NCBI GenBank assembly: GCA_951230915.1
Contig: OX579640.1
Span: 8,824,981 to 8,888,980, forward strand
DNA from: Antitrichia curtipendula
Taxonomy: Eukaryota; Streptophyta; Bryopsida; Hypnales; Leucodontaceae
DNA: 64,000 nt
Direction of reading: 5' to 3'
Under the pieces are notes generated by a model. That model saw nothing but the letters and a program-made list of their open reading frames with translations, did no database searches and was not told the DNA's origin. Positions within the stretch are counted from its first letter, which is position 1. Each line of letters opens with the position of its first letter. The position numbers were made by a program, and so were the translations under genes. Below, in pieces: positions 42,733 to 56,285 of this stretch.

Positions 42733-45700
42733 TCAGCAGGCAGCATCGACATATTCCCAGGAGTTGGACTCCAACCAGTCATAAGCAATGGGACCAAGAA
42801 ATGGCTGCGGAATGCCGAACGAGTCTACCAGGTGGAGAGTCTGTGGCCGCAGCTCAGCACAAATGGCAGCTACTTCCCGATGAATAAGCTGCGCCATCTC
42901 GGGTGACAGAAACTCATACCTGTCATACAACAACAATATTGTTCCTCACTACACCAAAATCTGCAATTTCTGTGGCCTAAACTAATTCTAATGTGTTCCT
43001 TTTACGCTTGACTGTAAGATTGCATTCATAGTGTCACATAATAAACGGAATAGAATAAGTTCATCAATATGTTGTCCTTGATACATTTGAAAATTTGTTA
43101 CGAGTAATTAATGAGTTATAGCAAGGTGTATAGAATGATGTAAATTCCAGCAGTAACGGCACTTTTTTGTTGTAATCAAAGGTGAGTAATACCTTTGGTT
43201 TTTTCGGCCTGTGAACTGTGCTGACACCTAGGAAGGTTTTTAGAAGTGCCAAGAATTCATACCTCAAGAACACAGGCTCCTCATCAACTTGTGAGAGTAC
43301 AGAGAGCGTCCGTAACAAACCAAGAACTCCCTTGATTGAGTCTGTCGCTTGATGCTCTGCACTCTGAATGCTCTCTAGAACTGTCCGCTCAGTAAATGCC
43401 TTTCCCAAATCCTCCGCTAGCTGGTAGCTCTGTGGACGGCAACCAAATTGGAAGCTGTAGTCAGCACAAGGTGACTGCAACTACGGGTGAGCCCTTTCCA
43501 AAACCGACTCCGACAGATTCTTGCCTAAAATGTACAAAATGTACAAACTCTATTCATGAGAGCCTAGGATTGCTATTAAGGTAAATCTGTTTTCAGCACT
43601 AAGAAGATTCAGAGCTTATTCATAATGTACAAAAAATGCATAAGAAGAGAATCTTCTAACTCCCAACAACTTCCATAAAACTTATGCAATTTGACAATAG
43701 GAACAGTGCTCAATCGCTTATTTGGACGCATAATTTAGGTGTAATTACCTTTGATCAATATGCTTTGGATTCATTTCACTTTCACGGACACATACATCTT
43801 CCTCGATAGATGCCCAATTTCTGGTTCACTCCTATCTTACAACTCGCATGGTCGTAACAATCGCGCCCTGGAGATTTGAGTTTGAGACGTGCCCAAGACA
43901 GTTTAGAAACTTACCGACATTAATGCTTGAGTGGTAGACAGTCCCTGAGAAATGAGATTCTTGACTCGTGCGTCCAAAAGCTCAAGTAAACCTCGCTCCC
44001 GAAGCTGAAAAAGTACTAACTGGCACATGCACACAACTCATCAACGACGGAGCGAAACTGATAACTATGCACAGAAACTCTTGGCCAGAATTGTCAAGAC
44101 TATTCGAGCTCCATAATTCCAGATATTGAGATGTTTACCATTAGTTGTACTCTAAATTTTGGTACCTGAAACCTGGAATCACGAAGTGTATGACTGCTCA
44201 GGTCCTTGGGCAAGACAGGCTGAGGTTCATTCAGATGTTCCAGCCCCATGCCCTTCATAGGTTGGCCTTTCTTGCGAGCGGAGGTGTATTCCCCCAACAA
44301 GGCTTTGCTCACGTGCTGCATGAGCACATTGTTATCCCCCTCAAAAGTCGACTGTACATCGTATTCTGCTTTGAGCTGGCCAATGCGGTTGTCAGTCTTC
44401 AAGCCTTGTCCTCCACATGCCTCCCGGCATTCCTGCAAACAGTTTGTACGTGGTCAGTTGGAAACCCTAATAATATTTTCTAAAGGAGTTGCAAATCCCT
44501 TGAAAGGGAGAATCAGTGTACCCAAGAAACTCTGCTTTTCTGACATCTTCTGTCTTAGAAACAGATCTTCTCATATCTAGAGTCCAAGAATGAAAGCATT
44601 GGTACTCAGACAACTTTCTTAGGCAAGTGTAGTTACTGTCCTGCTGTAGTGAAAATCAATTACACTGCTGTAAAATATCCCCCAATATTCCAGACAACAT
44701 GCGTACAAAATTGGGGAACCTGCCTGGAGGGTACGCATGCTGTGCCACGAAAACATAGCCTTGAACCCACTAGAGATTACATGAAGGGCCTTGAAGTCTT
44801 TCGGATTTCTTCTGAAATACAAGTTCTTCAAGTTCAGTGCAGCAAAATTCATGGCATACCTGCAGTTCATCACAAATTTAGCTTCAATCTCATCACACCA
44901 TCTGGTGCGGACATCCAAAACTGCCAAGGATCCGAAAGTGCCACTTGATCAAATGTTCAGCTGGTGTATATGCCCGTAATCAATATGCAATTACTTTCAA
45001 AGAATTGATTCTACAATATTTACCGATAAATCTTGACCTTTCATAACTTTTGCATACGGTTTAGGGTTTAGGGTTGCGAAAGAATTCTCTTTCATTCGCC
45101 AACTAGAAAGTGTAAAATTTGACCGGTCTAGAAATAGCACATCTGAGCCTCAGCAGCAATAGTGGCGATTTTTGGTGTCCCTATCTTAGTATAGAACGTT
45201 GAGGATCACAGTCACCTAGAAATTGAACTGTGAGATTTGAAGCCTTCAGAGATGAACTCACGTTTTAGCCAGAAGCGGTAGCAACCGATGTTGGTGGCTT
45301 GGGTAGTCGAGCAGGAGCACCTCAGGCTGGTCTGCAGAATATGAAAATGCACGCCTTGCCAGAGCATACCGCAGTGCCGTAGCCAGGCCCAACTTTGCTT
45401 GATTGATTGCAATCACAGCAATGTTCACCCGACCTGGTGAAAGTGGAGCCATGAACACACCGAACCTCTGTAAAAATAACAAGTGAATAAGCAACGAAAC
45501 CAACCAATTAGCTAATTGGAATTTGTTACTAGCTGGCCACACTGCCCAAGTTGTGTCAATTAGCAAACTTGCCATCGATTTAACTCCCCCAATTTTGGAC
45601 AATTATACTAATTCTGTGTAATTATATCAAATGGTTTGAAGGGATAAATCTGCTCGCATAAACCAAGTAGCAGCAGTTAAAGCCTAATTAACTCCGTATT

Positions 45701-48700
45701 ACGTGGAGGCACACAATCGGTTAGTAAACTTCCACCTAGCTAATAGGCCTAAAACCTCGTTAGCTAATTGGCACTACTTGGTTGGTGCCAGCAGGGCCTA
45801 GGAAACAAAAACTCATGGTTGACTTCTGTCTGATGATTCAGGTTACACAAAAACAACCGAAAACATTCGTGCTCAAGCTCCAGTTGAAACTGGATTCAAA
45901 CATTAGGTTGATAGATTGACATGATCTGCTATGCCCCTATTCATTCGTTTTCAAATTAGAAGGAGCAGTTTGAGCATTTGGAGAATTCGGTACCTGATCA
46001 GGATTCTCAATTGAACTCACGTATTGCCCATCCGGGGAAACGTCGGCAACAGCATTGAGCAAGTTCTCACGAGGAATCCTAACTTTATCAAACCTGTTAC
46101 CAGTTTTGCAATTTGTCAAGATGCTATACAGAAAATTCAGATAATTGGCATAACATTCTTCAAAGGAGATGCAAACACCAAGTCCCAAGTTCAAATTCAA
46201 GGAAGAATCAGGGTATCCAAGATTTTCGAATTTCTCTAACATCTTACAGATCCTCTCACATCTTGAGTTCAAGAACGAGAGCATTAGTACTCAACCAACT
46301 ATTTAAAACAAGTGCAGTTTCTACCGACGACAGTGCACCTACTGTAAAAAGGGCAGGTGGCCAACTCTGCTCTACTAGAATGTCATGTGTGTCCAAGACG
46401 CCTTTCTAAAAACCTTGATCACTTTGAAATCTTATAACCTCTTTCATCAATTAGCAATTGAGGTCAACAACGCGTCCAAATGGCTTACCAAATGCGTCCA
46501 TTGTCAACCCCATTCAATCCAACCTTGTGGCCACAGTCAGCAATCCGGATTCCTGAGGGGCAAAGACCGTCGGCGCCTCGTATTTGGCACACGAAGGCGT
46601 GAACACCTTCACTCTTCCCGTTTATGAGAAGCTGAGAGAGTACAATTGAGTGGGTAGCATGCTGCAGAGACCCAAAGAAAGGCTTCTTCAAAATTCATTG
46701 TGATCATTGACTATCAAATTGCTAATATATCCCATTTCTTGATCTTGGGAAGTGACAGAATCTGAGAATCTATACATAAATGTGCCGGTAGTGTAGCATA
46801 ATTGAGCGTCTTTTCCTCTAAAGCAGGGTTAAGGTTCAGGATATTGAAGTTAGGGAAATTCTGCCAAGGCAGGTTACCTTGGCAGCACCTCCTATCCAGT
46901 ACTTTTGAGCCGATTCACAAGGAGTGTTGATAATGAACTCCTGAGTTGACGGGTCATAAGTGGTTACCGTCTCAATTCCACGCACCTGAGCATCACAAAA
47001 CCATACATTCACAAATTAAATCCCGGCGTAAGATATGTGTCAGCAAAATAAAAAAACGATTCATCATCACTGAGCATATCGACTTGGAACCCTACTCAGG
47101 CACCTCCATTGCACAATCAGCAAGCAGCAAAAAGCAAGTGACTCTACCCCAAATACAAACATACAATTCTTATGTCTCTTTCTATATAATCCTAAGTACA
47201 ATCCTCAGTACAAATCCTTAGCACAATCCTCAACATAATCCTCACTTAACGTGAATTTGAGCAATCATATATGACAAATTTAGAATGCCGCTATTCCACA
47301 CAACTCACATTGCTACCATGGCCAAGTTCCGTCATTGCAAAGCAACCCCGAACTCCAAATTCTTCAGTGAGCTGCAACCACTTGTCATGATGCCTTTTTG
47401 TGCCCATTTTCACTATAGCATCCCCCCTGCAGCCCACCATCCACAGAAATCATGAACTTGGCAGAGTTCAATAGATTTGACCACTTGCAAATGGGTGAAA
47501 ATCTAATTGAACAAGCGGACAATCACACGTTTCTCTACCCCAAATAGAAATGTAGAATTCCCATATGTCTCTTTTCATAGAATCCTCGATTTAATCCTTA
47601 GTATAATCCACGGATGTTTTTTTCATTTATTATGGGCAGTGCAGAAAGCGATCTTCTGTGGAGTGATGCAGCTGTTTACATCTATATATTAATGGAAGGA
47701 ATGTACAAAATCTGGATTAAACTTAAAAATTATTCATCCAAAAGAGTGTACATTCATTCAAAAAAGAGCGATATTGTCCTTAGAATATGCAGCAATTCAG
47801 TGATTTCATCCGTTGAAAATCAGGGAATATATCGCCTAGTATTCCCTCAAATCAAAATTGTAGTGCTTTTGAACGAAATATCACTCAAAAGAATTAAAAG
47901 CGCTGGTATAATCCTCACTGATTGCAAAGTTTCAAAAACAAAAACCGTATTCAACAATCTTAGAATGCCACAATTCCTATAACCACATATCACAATTGTG
48001 TTAAACCGTTAGAAGAGCTTTCATTCTTCGAAATGATGGACTCGAGCATGCTAGTAATCTAGTATTGCAAGCAACAGATGTTTTGGATACCATTGCTTAG
48101 TCTCTCCAGTTGAGAATTGGAGGCAAAAAATACTTACCATAAGTTGTAATGGACACCAAGCTTGACAGCCAGAGCGTGGTCAAAGGTACTCAAAGTCTCA
48201 AAGACGGCATTCCGTCTGAGGTAGCTTTCCACCGACTGATCTGTCAAGAAATTCTTTAAGGCGCCGTTGTGGAGAAGGAAGAGCATGCGTTCCCAATTCT
48301 TGTCTCTCATGTCATCCATGGGTTCGTTGAAGTCCGGAGACGCGAACACTTTGTCACCCACTCTTCTGGACACAAACAAGTCGTTGTTGGCCATCAGGTT
48401 GAAAAGCCAGTCCCGGAGCTCCAAATCATGTCCATCCAATAATACCCTCATCGCCGACTTGTCGAAAGCAGGTTCATCTGCAAACCAAAACATTCCAGTC
48501 AGAGAATCAATACCTCGGAACTTGGAACTCTAAACCCAAGAAACCCTATACTATGTTGGATTTCCTCAACTAGATCCTCTATAGTACCAGCTACCCATTG
48601 CAAGAATGAGATGAATCAACTGAGTTGCAGAATTACCTGAATTCGCTTCCGGGGTTTCGTAAGCCAAGCAGACTGAGGCTTCTAAAGAAAAAGCAGGAAC

Positions 48701-48757
48701 AGATTGTGACAAATGCTTCGCAAGCACTTGCACTCGCCATCCTGCACGGTCGGCCAT
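42733..48757 (-). CDS. ACX3: Peroxisomal acyl-CoA oxidase, ACX3 type (medium-chain), 670 aa, twelve exons
   Basis: Catalyses the first step of peroxisomal beta-oxidation (acyl-CoA to trans-2-enoyl-CoA, FAD, H2O2 release). Exons from 5' to 3': 48757-48637, 48477-48138, 47426-47309, 46985-46878, 46661-46489, 46093-45994, 45467-45262, 44859-44724, 44432-44166, 44004-43915, 43429-43263 and 42919-42733. The phases sum to 671 codons without a stop, and the length fits Arabidopsis ACX3 (about 675 aa). Residues 8-16, RVQVLAKHL, are a perfect PTS2 import signal. Also seen: [12 protein letters not shown] (186-193, FAD/substrate contact), [54 protein letters not shown] and the catalytic Glu at about 465 in [11 protein letters not shown]. 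Eleven introns; that after exon 8 has a GC donor (CTCCAG|GCAGGT). The protein ends without a PTS1. It is convergent with the O-fucosyltransferase gene. Confidence 0.94.
44475..44660. repeat. Intronic repeat shared by two ACX3 introns (copy 1)
   Basis: Phrases such as GGGAGAATCAG, then GTACCCAAGA, GACATCTTCTGTC, AGAGTCCAAGAATGAAAGCAT, GTACTCA and AGTGTAG recur in the same order and orientation at about 46160-46350, in another intron of the same gene. Confidence 0.6.
45500..45798. mobile_element. MITE-like inverted repeat in an ACX3 intron
   Basis: The left edge reads CCAACCAATTAGCTAATTGG; the right edge reads GTTAGCTAATTGGCACTACTTGGTTGG and then TGCCAGCAGGGCC. The arms are complementary but imperfect. 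The content is non-coding and lies in the intron between exons 6 and 7. Confidence 0.4.
46160..46350. repeat. Intronic repeat shared by two ACX3 introns (copy 2)
   Basis: Second copy of the segment described at 44475-44660, in the intron between exons 5 and 6. The copies are diverged, with roughly 70-75% of bases shared by eye. Confidence 0.6.
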
Positions 48758-49684
48758 ATCCTTCCTTCACCTCGTCTTGCAACTCTGACCAACTAAGAAT
48801 CTCTCAACCTCTACTCATCTGAAGATTTGCAATCTCTATGCTCTCGCGGGTGCTCGATCGATCATCTGTGAAGCGCATGTGCCAATCTGCAAGACGCGGT
48901 TGGAGTTTTGTTTTTTTAAAACCAAGTCGATAAGAATTTGTGGAATACCGCACGAAAAGTCGTTGATCTGAGCATAATATACACTGGGAAATCAACTAAG
49001 AAAACGTCAGCCTCGATCTACAGTTTCGATCTACAGTTTCTGCTCATCTAAAGATCTGCAATCTATGTGCTCTCTCAACATGATTAATTGATCACCTGTA
49101 AGTTGTTGAGCGTGCATTCGATGGAAGGCCTAAATCAACCCATCTGGAAAAGAATTGGCAATCTTTGGCAACGTACTAGAAGCACATTCGACTTAAGAAT
49201 TTCCTCAAATTTGGTCTCCAAAGACGACGTCCCTTGAATCCCGTCAGTTGATGCGCCGTACTACTGGTGATCCACCGGAACCCAGAAGACGAAATCCCAT
49301 GGTTGCAGGAATGGACTCAAACATCAACGTCCGAGGAAAAGACCGAAAAAGACCAAAACTCCCAACTTGGAGAAAAACTAAAAAGGAAACAAACTGACCA
49401 AATTCGAGGAAAAAACAAAAAACAAAGCAAAACCCCAAAGACAGGAAAACAGATAAAGAATCTAGGATTCGAGCGTATCTTTTGAATTATTTGTGGAGGA
49501 AAAAGAGCAAACAGTGTTTTCTGGTCGAAAACGTGGAGCAGGATGTTTCGTGTGCTGGGAAAAAGAGAACAGATGAAAGTGGCCTTCACCATGTGGCCCA
49601 TTATGGTGAATGTCACTTTATTTTACATAGAAATGGAGTGTTTTGATTGGAAGATAGCTATGGATCCAAAGTGAAGCCAAAAAC
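48758..49684. other. 5' flank of ACX3
   Basis: Promoter and leader region of the minus-strand ACX3 gene. A short imperfect duplication (GATCTACAGTTTC twice near 49015-49040) is the only repeat seen. Open frames here are low complexity. Confidence 0.45.
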
Positions 49685-50225
49685 CACTCAAAACTACCGC
49701 TTCTGATGTATTCACTTAAGGAACCCAATTCTTTTCTTTTCTTTTTTGAATTTAACCATGAGATCTTGTACTTAACTTGTCTGAGATCATGTAGTAAAAA
49801 TTTCATCAAATTTCATCGTACAGATTGGAAGATACTAGCATTCAAAGTTGAACAAAAATGTTTTTTTCAAGAATATGCTTAAATTGCCCAAAAAACTAAG
49901 ATTGTCCATAACTTTCTCATCTCTAGTCCAAATAGAATGAATCAAAGCTTCACCTATAGGTGAAAACATAATATTTTAGGAAAAAAATTCAAAAAACGAT
50001 ATTTTGACTTGTTGTAATTTTTTTTGGACTGCCCGCCAATCTCCATTTCTTGCTCATTGTGCCATAACTTTTTCATCCGGCATCCGATTGAAACAAAAAT
50101 TATATATCCACAAAGCTCTAGCAAAGCTACACAACCTCAAAAAATCTCACTTCAAATTGAGACAATAGAAACCTACCCGGACCCAGATTGTCCCCCGAGG
50201 GGACAAGCGGGGCTTTAGGGGCTTG
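49685..50225 (-). repeat. Right arm of the ~550-bp inverted repeat
   Basis: The reverse complement matches 34750-35330 and ends at the same GC-rich edge (GGACAAGCGGGGCTTTAGGGG). Both arms read the same short peptide frame (SISCSLCHNFFIRHPIETKI) on their matching strands. That reflects shared ancestry and is not evidence of a gene. Confidence 0.85.
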
Positions 50226-51699
50226 GGGAGGTCACTCTCACTACATTTGAGGTACCTACATATGACAGAGTAATTTTTTGACCCCCTATTTATTTTTGAA
50301 TAAAATATAATTTCATCCTAAAATTTTGAGCTTTGTTTAACAATGACTAAAGGTTTCTATTGACAAAAATTTCAATTCCAAATAACATAAGATATATTGT
50401 CTAGAATGGGTTGAAAAATGAACTAAAATGGCATGTTCTCCAACTAAAATATTTATAGAGCTCACATGAAGATGACTATTGCATCAATATTCAACCAAAA
50501 TAAACTTTCAATAGAAAGCTATTCTATAGAATTTTTTTTATTTTTCAAATTTTTTTTCTTATATAATATAGAGGTGTGAAAGTTATTTTCAGCTTTATAG
50601 TGTATCTTTTTTCTTAAAAAATTTATAACTAATTACTATTAGTACAAAAAAATACCAATAATTCAAAACATAAACTTTTAAAGTAGTAAAATCTATCCAT
50701 AATTTTTTTTTTTGGAAAAAAAATTAAATTTTAAGATGTATTACATGTATTACATATTCCGCCGCACGTGGGTTGCTAAAACGCGGGGAGTGTCCTCCCC
50801 GGGTTTAGGGGTTAAAACACTCCATTTCTTTGGGCTCCAATCCAAAGTATTTTGGTATAAACAAGCCTTCAGGCAAGAAAATTAAAATTTGAACAACTGG
50901 AATCATTTTGTAAATGATTTTTTAGCATCAGAGATCTTTTTTACTATTGATTGCATTGTTATTCAATGTTGGAGTTCCCTTTTGCTTCCACATGGAGTAG
51001 GAGCCCCAACATTGCAACATCCTAGCCAGCCAATGCCTCTCTTCCAACTTTCCACTTGTCCAATGAAACTAACGTTGCATCTGCCAAGCCATTCAATGAT
51101 TATCTACAGATTATAATTAAATTCACTATGCAGCATATACCGTGAAAACACCCATTTCCATCCCTATATCTAATTCCATCATGATGTACCAATAAAATAC
51201 ATTGTTACTAAGAAAATGTGCACCCTTGATACATCATGACAGAATTGGGTATATGGACAAAATGGGTGTCTTCACCTTAGGAAGGCATATTATGATCATT
51301 CACATTTCACATGGTCTCTTATACTTTACAAATAAGTATTAGGTGATGTGAAGGTAGAGCCTTGTTATAAAAAATAGTAACATTGTAAACCAACCTAAAC
51401 CATTCTTTCTTGGAGATTGGAATAATTTTCTCTAGATCTCTATGACTGAATTTAGTTTAATTTTGTAAGGATGGCTTGCTCATCGTAAAAATCATCCACT
51501 TTGGTACAATGTGAATCATCTACTTAAAAAAAATTTAAGCACTTATTGGAGGTCAAACTAGTATGCAAGACCTTCTTTTTTTGCACAAAATTTTAAAACA
51601 TAAACATATGCACTTCTATTTTACATAGAAGGATTGTTTGTCATCCATCGGTCCACTATAGTCAGTAGTGTACTTACAAGATTAACTTCTAAAGCTCTA
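50226..51699. other. AT-rich intergenic
   Basis: No gene. A GC-rich island, GCGGGGAGTGTCCTCCCCGGG near 50782-50802, is an imperfect hairpin. 51540-51670 resembles part of the dispersed repeat at 19380-19510. Confidence 0.4.
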
Positions 51700-52565
51700 A
51701 ATTATGTTTCTGGCAATATAGCGAGTTGGAGCAGCTCACTACAAATGGAACTTCTTTCCTTTGAAATTTTCACACAACATGCCTGAGGAGTACTTTTAAG
51801 GCCCAAAAAAATTCATAACTTTTGACTACATGGTTAAAAAATTATTGTATAACATGTAGTTTTCAATGATGCACGGGCAATCTGGGCAACTAAAAAAAAC
51901 TTCTTAAAAAATCACTTTCATAAAAATAAAAATTTAAACTTTCAATCATATTTCAATCATATTTGAATAATGAGATGAAAGTTATTAGGAGTTTTAGTTT
52001 GCAGATAATTTGAAGGTAGTTATCAGAATCTCTACTCTAAAATAAAATTGAAGTCCTTTTTTTATTCAATTTTCAACATTTAGAGGAAAAAATAAAAATA
52101 TTAAATGTAGATTGTTTATTACAACATTATAACCTTCAGAACTGGCATTTTATAGTTCTATAAATAAATTATTAACAATTTAATATTTGAATCATTCTCT
52201 ACTTGTTTTTACTTACTATTTTTTCTTGTATGTTGTACAATTTCAAATGATCTAAAATTTTATAAGCATATAGCCAACTTGCCTTGAAGAATGAATCCAA
52301 AGAAGCACCAACAGCATGGACATTTTGTCATATAAATGTGACCTTGTGAAGTTCAGCTATCCGGGTTCTTGCAAGGACAAAAAAGGAATTTTTGTCACTT
52401 CAGACACTAATATCTTGCAATCTACACAATGGAAATTTTTGAAATTTTTTCTGCACCTTTTTAATCTAGCATACTACAAGATCCTATGGTTACATGTGAC
52501 CAAAAATGTTTTTTTTGTAAAATTTGGTACTTGTACTATAAAAGGTAGTTTTGGAGCGTTTTGGA
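51700..52565 (+). repeat. Dispersed AT-rich repeat, copy 1
   Basis: Matches 63230-64000 in the same orientation. Shared phrases in order: GGAGCAGCTCACTACAAATGG-like, TTTGAAATTTTCACACAA, TTAAGGCCCAA, CATGGTTAAAAAATTATTGTAT, GGAGTTTTAGTTTGCAG, TCTACTCTAAAATAAA, TGCCTTGAAGAATGAATCCAA and CTACAAGATCCTATGGTTAC. No intact coding frame. Superfamily unknown. Confidence 0.75.
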
Positions 52566-53748
52566 TGAAAACATAGTAAAAAAACTTTGGGGGTTAATCT
52601 ACAAGAATCATCTCTTGTTGAGAAGTTGCAACGGAGAGGCTCCTGATTTTTGAGGGAGAAAAAGGGAACCTTCAATGTTGGTTAACAATGTTATGAATAG
52701 CATGTCAAATCAATTTTTTCTAAAGATCCCCCTACTAAAAGGCAACCAATTATTTTTGTTTTTGAGTTGGTAGAGCAAGTTGCACCTTCTAATGCATGCA
52801 AATAAGTAAAACATAGATAGATTCATCCATATATACATGTTCATCCACATTTTAACATGTTACTTAGTATCAATAACTTCCATCTAAATATAAGCAAATC
52901 AATTTCTTTTTGAAAAGGATTTTGTGATTTCATCTATTTTCAATCTATTTTTTTTATTGTAAAAGTACCAAAACAAGGAAATAATCTAGTGAAAATTTGC
53001 CAAAAAAATTTGATTGTTGGAAAGACCACCTTCTTCTTTCTACCTCCAAAAGAGTGGTCCTTCAAATTCAAGGATACCTCAAAAAAAAATTTGTTGAACT
53101 AAAAGAGTTGCAATGGATGCCATTTTTTTAACAAGATTCTATTTTTTACATCAATGGCCATAACTTCAATTTTTGAATTGTGTTCAATACTATTAAAAAG
53201 ATTAACTCAATAATAATTCTTTTAAAAAAAAAATTATTAGATATAACCAAGTTCTCCATTTCCAATGTTGGGTTGACACATCTACAAAAATGAACTCCAA
53301 TGAGATTATATATGGTAATTAGAATGTTTTTATTATTATTGTTCTTAGCCATTATATCATAATTCTATTTAATATATTATATATTATTTAGTAGGTTAAA
53401 ATCCAAGTAAAGATCAAATATTAGTGTTTCTATTCATGAATCCTATTTACTAAGCATTAAATCTTAAATTACCCTTGTTGATTAAACAATTATTCAACTA
53501 TTAAACAACACCTTTAGATTGTAGTCCCAAGGTACACAAATTAAGAAACTTCCTTGAAAAGCTTTGTCCCCTAAAGTACAATGCTATTAAAGCTCATGAG
53601 ATTGCATCAAATTGTATTTGACAACAACAAATCCCACTGGATTTTTGCGTAAAATTGACTCACTATCTCCAATGATTACAAAATCCTCCTATTAACCCAT
53701 CCACCCTCTTTGAAAAAAATGAAAGCCATTATCCCCCCATTGAGAAAT

Positions 53749-53768
53749 CCCCCCCCCCCCCCCCCCCC
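53749..53768. repeat. Poly-C run, 20 bases
   Basis: An uninterrupted run of 20 C, followed by CTTTT-like sequence. It may be hard to sequence exactly; the opposite strand is a G-run. Confidence 0.9.
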
Positions 53769-54162
53769 TTTTGATCTATTGTTGATACAAAAAAATAACG
53801 TATACAAATACAACTACAAATCTAGGATATAGATACAATACAAATACGAGATACGATCAAATGGACATATCTCATATTGTTTGGAACTGTAAAGTGCTCC
53901 CTCAAATTCAAGTAGGAGGAAGGGAGTAGGAGGATAATAAAAAGAAATTAATCACAAAATAGGAGAGGGGGGAGGTAATAAATAATTAAAAATATATATT
54001 TAATCACAAAAATGGGAGAGGGGTGTTTGATTAATTTTTAATTTTTTTTAATGGAAGTCTTTTGAGTGGATGGAAGGGGGTGCATTAATTGAAATGCACT
54101 TCATCTTTACTATCCACTCAAAAGACAGCCCACAATAATGCGTAATAACATCATATCATATC

Positions 54163-54390
54163 AAATCCAATCTGATAACATCAAATCCCATCAGATTTTG
54201 GTGGAAAATTGGTTCAAAACTATAGAGTGTCTTTTACGCTATTAAAAGCATCTGCAGAGCAGATACGGGATCATATTAAATCCAATCTGATAACATCAAA
54301 TCCCATCAGATTTTTGTAGAAAATTGGCTCACAACCATAAAGTGTTATTTCTGTTATTAAAAGCATCTACAAAGCAAACACAGGATGTCA
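54163..54390 (+). repeat. 115-bp tandem duplication
   Basis: AAATCCAATCTGATAACATC starts at 54163 and again at 54278. Both copies continue through CCCATCAGATTTTKGT, GAAAATTGG, then CTATTAAAAGCATCT or a close variant. Confidence 0.85.
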
Positions 54391-56285
54391 ACCTAACAAC
54401 TCCAAATGGCAAGTATAGATCAAAACTTGTAAGCACACTTGTTGGAAAGTCCTCAACACAAACCCACCACTTCAAATCCAAAATTTCTTCACATGCTAAA
54501 CAAATTTGTTGTAGAGAGGCAAATTAATTGCTCTTCACATCCTACCCAAAATGCATAGCCTAGTAATGGTAGTGTTGGTCCTCCTTGCATAGTAGATGTT
54601 CTAAAGTCACACCTTAAACCACTTCAAATCACTTCACTACTCTTGTATTCAAAACCAAATGGCTATTCATAAGTACTTGCATTATTATTATTGACTAGTG
54701 AGGCATCTCTTTTTGTTGATTGAAGATTTCAAATTTATTTTGTCCCATTAAGTCTATAATCAATTATATCGGCCTACATTGAATAACTTTGAAAGTTTAT
54801 AACATACTTTGTAAAAAAAATATATTTTTGGTTATGCTCACAACAATCTTTGCTACAATTTATTCATCTAAAGTGAAGGCACCCATTACTAACCAACACT
54901 CCATCAACAATCATTAGGGTGCCGTATTTCCAACCAAAGCTGGATAGATTTCCATTTTCTCCTTGGAATGCATGTTTTTCTCCTTTTTCAAGGTTTGGAC
55001 CAATAAGTTCATGACACATAAGTAAGCAAAAAAGTAGGAAGCAGTGAGTGGAAAATTAGTTTTTGAATGATTGGAATTGGAAGAATCTAGACACTGGCTA
55101 TAGGTTTGGCACACTCTTGGCCTCCCAAAATTCATAGTAATTTTAGTTCAAGTGATAATATTTCCAAATTTTTCGCAATCCCCGTCATTTCTATCAATGC
55201 ACCTTTGAGAATATTTAGTTTGCTTTGCACTAAGGTAGAACAGCCCATTGTGGTCAGATGACCCATAGTGAACACTTAGGAAATGACTCCATTATGGATG
55301 TTTTCAATTTGTGAGATTTTGGCTTCAATGCATGTCTTACATGACATTAATGGAGTGATTAGTGACTTCATTAGGAACTTTCAACTTTTCAATGTGAATT
55401 CATTGTAAGAATTTTTTTTTAGGCCTCCCATGTTAGAAAATACTGTGACTGCTTTAGGTGAACAAAATGTGCATGACGGGTTCAGATTTTGTTGGTTCTA
55501 GGGTAGTCTACAAACTCTTTTGGGTCATGATGCATTGGACACTTCAAACATTCATAGCAAATTCATACTTTGTCAAAAAAAAAAAAAAAATTCAATTGCT
55601 CTCACTGTTTCTCACACTTGTACAACTGTGGAAAAAAAATTGAAAAATTTCAGCAACCACTTGAGGTCAAACTCTAATTCTGACCACAACTGTGTTTTGG
55701 AAGACTTGGGCAATCATTTTCTGAGTTTTGAGCATATCTTCCACGAGTAGAAATGTGCATTTCTGTCAAAACCAACTTCATCGTATTCTCAAGTTTTGAA
55801 CAAATCATATTCGTGATCAAACTATTCTGAGTTACCCACCTAAAAAGACAACCCTCTCCCGAACCTTTCAGTCCACCTTCCGAAGTAAGCATTTACTCTA
55901 GACTCTCCCAGTGCAAAACTCAATGAGAATGTGACCAAACGACGGTGTAACTGTACAGAAAAAACTACACTCACACAACCTCCATCATTGCACAACTAAG
56001 CCTGGCTACAATCATTGGAATACTGAAAAACAAAAACATCACAAATTCATTCTATGATTCCGCAAGATTGAGCAAGACACTTCAAGCCCCATCCAAGAGA
56101 GTCGAGCAAAGCTGATGGGACTCTAAATTAGCGATCAGATTCTCTGACAGCCATTCAATTGAATTTACAAGAACCAGAGGGACCATGCAAGTCTGTCTCA
56201 TTTGCTCCAAAACCTGTCAGCAGCATCGAACAGATGATCGATTTCCTCACTTTTTTCTTTCTACAGCAAATTTCCTAAGCGGCAC

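Larger units (their letters stand above)
52566..56285. other. AT-rich intergenic
   Basis: No gene seen. It holds a 20-base C run (53749-53768), a 115-bp tandem duplication (54163-54390) and purine-rich stretches (GGAGAGGGG near 53960 and 54010). The last few hundred bases are the 3' flank of the kinase gene. Confidence 0.45.
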
